This document shows, piece by piece, positions 5,319 to 6,629 of a DNA stretch of 6,629 nucleotides (position 1 is the first letter of the stretch; every line of letters begins with the position of its first letter). The DNA comes from an uncultured Clostridia bacterium (GTDB lineage: Bacteria > Bacillota > Clostridia > Oscillospirales > Ruminococcaceae). The notes below the pieces were generated by a model. The model was not told where the DNA came from. It did no database searches and worked only from the letters and a program-made list of their open reading frames with translations. Both the position numbers and the translations under genes were made by a program. Location of the stretch: positions 1-6,629 of the forward strand of contig CAMOFU010000138.1 of the NCBI GenBank assembly GCA_946613705.1. Reading direction: 5' to 3'.

Positions 5319-6617
5319 ATGATCTGTAAAAAAATAGCAGCCGCTGTTATGGCGGTAACAATAGCGCTTTCCGCCGCTGCCTGCGGTAAAGGTGACACGG
5401 CAAATGATTCGGATACGGCAGCAGCTGCCATTGAGCCCGCAGCCGAAACGATCGGCTTTGAAGCGGACGGGAACGATACAGACGAGCAGTTCGACAGCAA
5501 TGCCGCTGACCTGTCTTTCAGACTGTTCAAAAGCATCTGCCTTGACGATATCGAGCGCGGGGATAATGCCGTTATCTCTCCCGAGTCGGTCATACTGTCA
5601 CTTGCGCTGGCCGCGAACGGTGCGGGCGGCACTACACTTGCAGAATTTGAAAAGCTGCTCGGCGGCGATGGCGGGCAGAAGCTCGATGATATCAACAAGA
5701 ATCTGAATGCCCTTATCAGTTCGGCACGGGAAAGCAAGGACGTTTCGTTCGGGATAGCCGATTCGATCTGGGTGCGTGACAGTGAACGCATCACTCTGCT
5801 GCCCGAGTATGCCGAGACCTGCAAGCGCAGCCTGGATGCGGACAGCTTCCTTGCCCCGTTCGATAAGGATACCCTCGATAAGCTCAACGGCTGGGTCAAG
5901 GAGAAGACAAACGGCATGATCGACGGGATCAAGGAAAAATTCACTCCCGATGAGCTTGCCGTGCTGATAAACTGCATAGCCTTCGAGGGCGAGTGGAGCC
6001 TGCCGTATATGCAGATAGCCATTAACGACGGCAGCTTTAAAAACAGCAAGGGCGAAGAACAGCCCTGCACGATGCTTGCTTCGTCAGAGGATCTCTACCT
6101 CACTAATGACAAGGCTGAGGGCTTTGTCAAGCCGTACAAGGGCGGGCGGTACGGCTTTGCGGCTCTGCTGCCGAATGAGGGTGTTTCACTGAAGGAGCTT
6201 GCAGGATCGCTTGACGGCAGCAGCTTCCGTGCAATGTTTGAAAGCCCCGAGTATACCGCGTATACCGTGAATGCCGAGATGCCCGAATTCACGTTCGACT
6301 GGAAGGACAGCATTGCCGAGGAGGTGCGCGGGCTTGGGCTCGAACACGCATTTGCCAATACAGATTTCACGAGAATGGCAAAGACAGAGGAAGAGCTCGT
6401 TATCAGCGATATTATCCACAAAACGCATATCGAGGTCGATCGCAGCGGTACCAAGGCCGCAGCAGCAACGGAGATAGTAATGACCGAGGGTGCTGCGATC
6501 ATAGATGAGGATAAGTTCAAGAACATTACACTTGACCGCCCGTATCTGTTTGCGATAGTCGATCTGGAAAACAAGCTTCCCGTTTTCATCGGGGCGGTGA
6601 ACAGCATAGAGAATTGA
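5319..6617 (+). CDS. Lipoprotein serpin (serine protease inhibitor family)
   Basis: This complete 432-residue protein is predicted to be exported, lipid-anchored and to act as a suicide inhibitor of serine (or cysteine) proteases at the cell surface. Residues 1-21 are a lipoprotein signal peptide with K4-K5, a hydrophobic core and A-A-A-C ending at Cys22. A flexible Ala/Asp/Glu-rich linker (23-62) follows, then a serpin domain of about 370 residues, the normal size. Serpin landmarks include N-A-V-I-S-P-E-S at 83-90, G-W-V-K-E-K-T-N-G-M-I at 191-201, L-I-N-C-I-A-F-E-G-E-W at 216-226 and D-R-P-Y-L-F near 406-411. The hinge G-T-K-A-A-A-A-T (377-384) has the small residues of an inhibitory serpin. 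Counting from Gly377 as P15 puts P1-P1' at Gly391-Ala392, with Glu390 as an alternative; target specificity is therefore unsure. GCC/GAG-rich codons differ from the transporter genes. The gene stands alone behind a weak terminator. Confidence 0.93.
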   Translation: MICKKIAAAVMAVTIALSAAACGKGDTANDSDTAAAAIEPAAETIGFEADGNDTDEQFDSNAADLSFRLFKSICLDDIERGDNAVISPESVILSLALAANGAGGTTLAEFEKLLGGDGGQKLDDINKNLNALISSARESKDVSFGIADSIWVRDSERITLLPEYAETCKRSLDADSFLAPFDKDTLDKLNGWVKEKTNGMIDGIKEKFTPDELAVLINCIAFEGEWSLPYMQIAINDGSFKNSKGEEQPCTMLASSEDLYLTNDKAEGFVKPYKGGRYGFAALLPNEGVSLKELAGSLDGSSFRAMFESPEYTAYTVNAEMPEFTFDWKDSIAEEVRGLGLEHAFANTDFTRMAKTEEELVISDIIHKTHIEVDRSGTKAAAATEIVMTEGAAIIDEDKFKNITLDRPYLFAIVDLENKLPVFIGAVNSIEN

Positions 6618-6629
6618 CGGCAGCCGAAG

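Noticed and set aside
5129..6070. Minus-strand open frame (313 codons) opposite the serpin
   Set aside because: The translation is Ser/Leu/Ala-rich low-complexity sequence antisense to a well-supported serpin.

Overview
The window reads as a piece of chromosome from a low-to-mid GC, Gram-positive, Clostridia-type anaerobe, most likely a gut or rumen Ruminococcaceae/Oscillospiraceae member such as Ruminococcus. This is an inference from near-perfect AGGAGG ribosome binding sites, sigma-A type promoter boxes, intrinsic terminators, a CUT1-type sugar importer without a local ATPase, and a bacterial lipoprotein serpin. All supported genes are on the + strand. No RNA genes, mobile elements or CRISPR arrays were seen.

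Region 1 (1-3055) is the 3' part of a carbohydrate ABC importer operon. It holds a 5'-truncated solute-binding protein (1-1044), a G/C-rich terminator-like hairpin in the gap (1091-1122), a MalF/UgpA-type permease (1177-2115), and a MalG/UgpE-type permease (2115-2990) that overlaps its partner by one base. A strong terminator at 3025-3055 closes the operon. The internal hairpin fits an attenuator that gives much binding protein and little permease. No ATP-binding subunit is encoded here, so a shared MsmK/UgpC-like ATPase elsewhere is likely.

Region 2 (3057-5264) starts with a good promoter placed immediately after that terminator. Its spacer contains a perfect AACCG-CT-CGGTT palindrome that looks like a repressor operator. 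It drives a small LURP-one/YxjI-like protein (3125-3619) and, 31 bases later, a full-length xylulokinase xylB (3651-5174). A stem-loop at 5228-5264 follows. The two genes appear to form one transcription unit, an unusual pairing. XylB phosphorylates D-xylulose on entry to the pentose phosphate pathway. The adjacent importer might bring in pentoses or pentose-containing oligosaccharides, but nothing in the sequence proves its substrate.

Region 3 (5175-6617) carries a complete serpin with a lipoprotein signal peptide and an inhibitory-type hinge, predicted to be a surface-anchored protease inhibitor. A consensus -10 box lies just after xylB. If it is used, the serpin mRNA would carry the xylB terminator hairpin in its leader.

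Most of the window is conventional metabolism. The best leads are the operator-bearing promoter, the LURP-one/xylB pairing, the intra-operon attenuator and the reactive loop of the serpin. I found no clear new multi-gene system.
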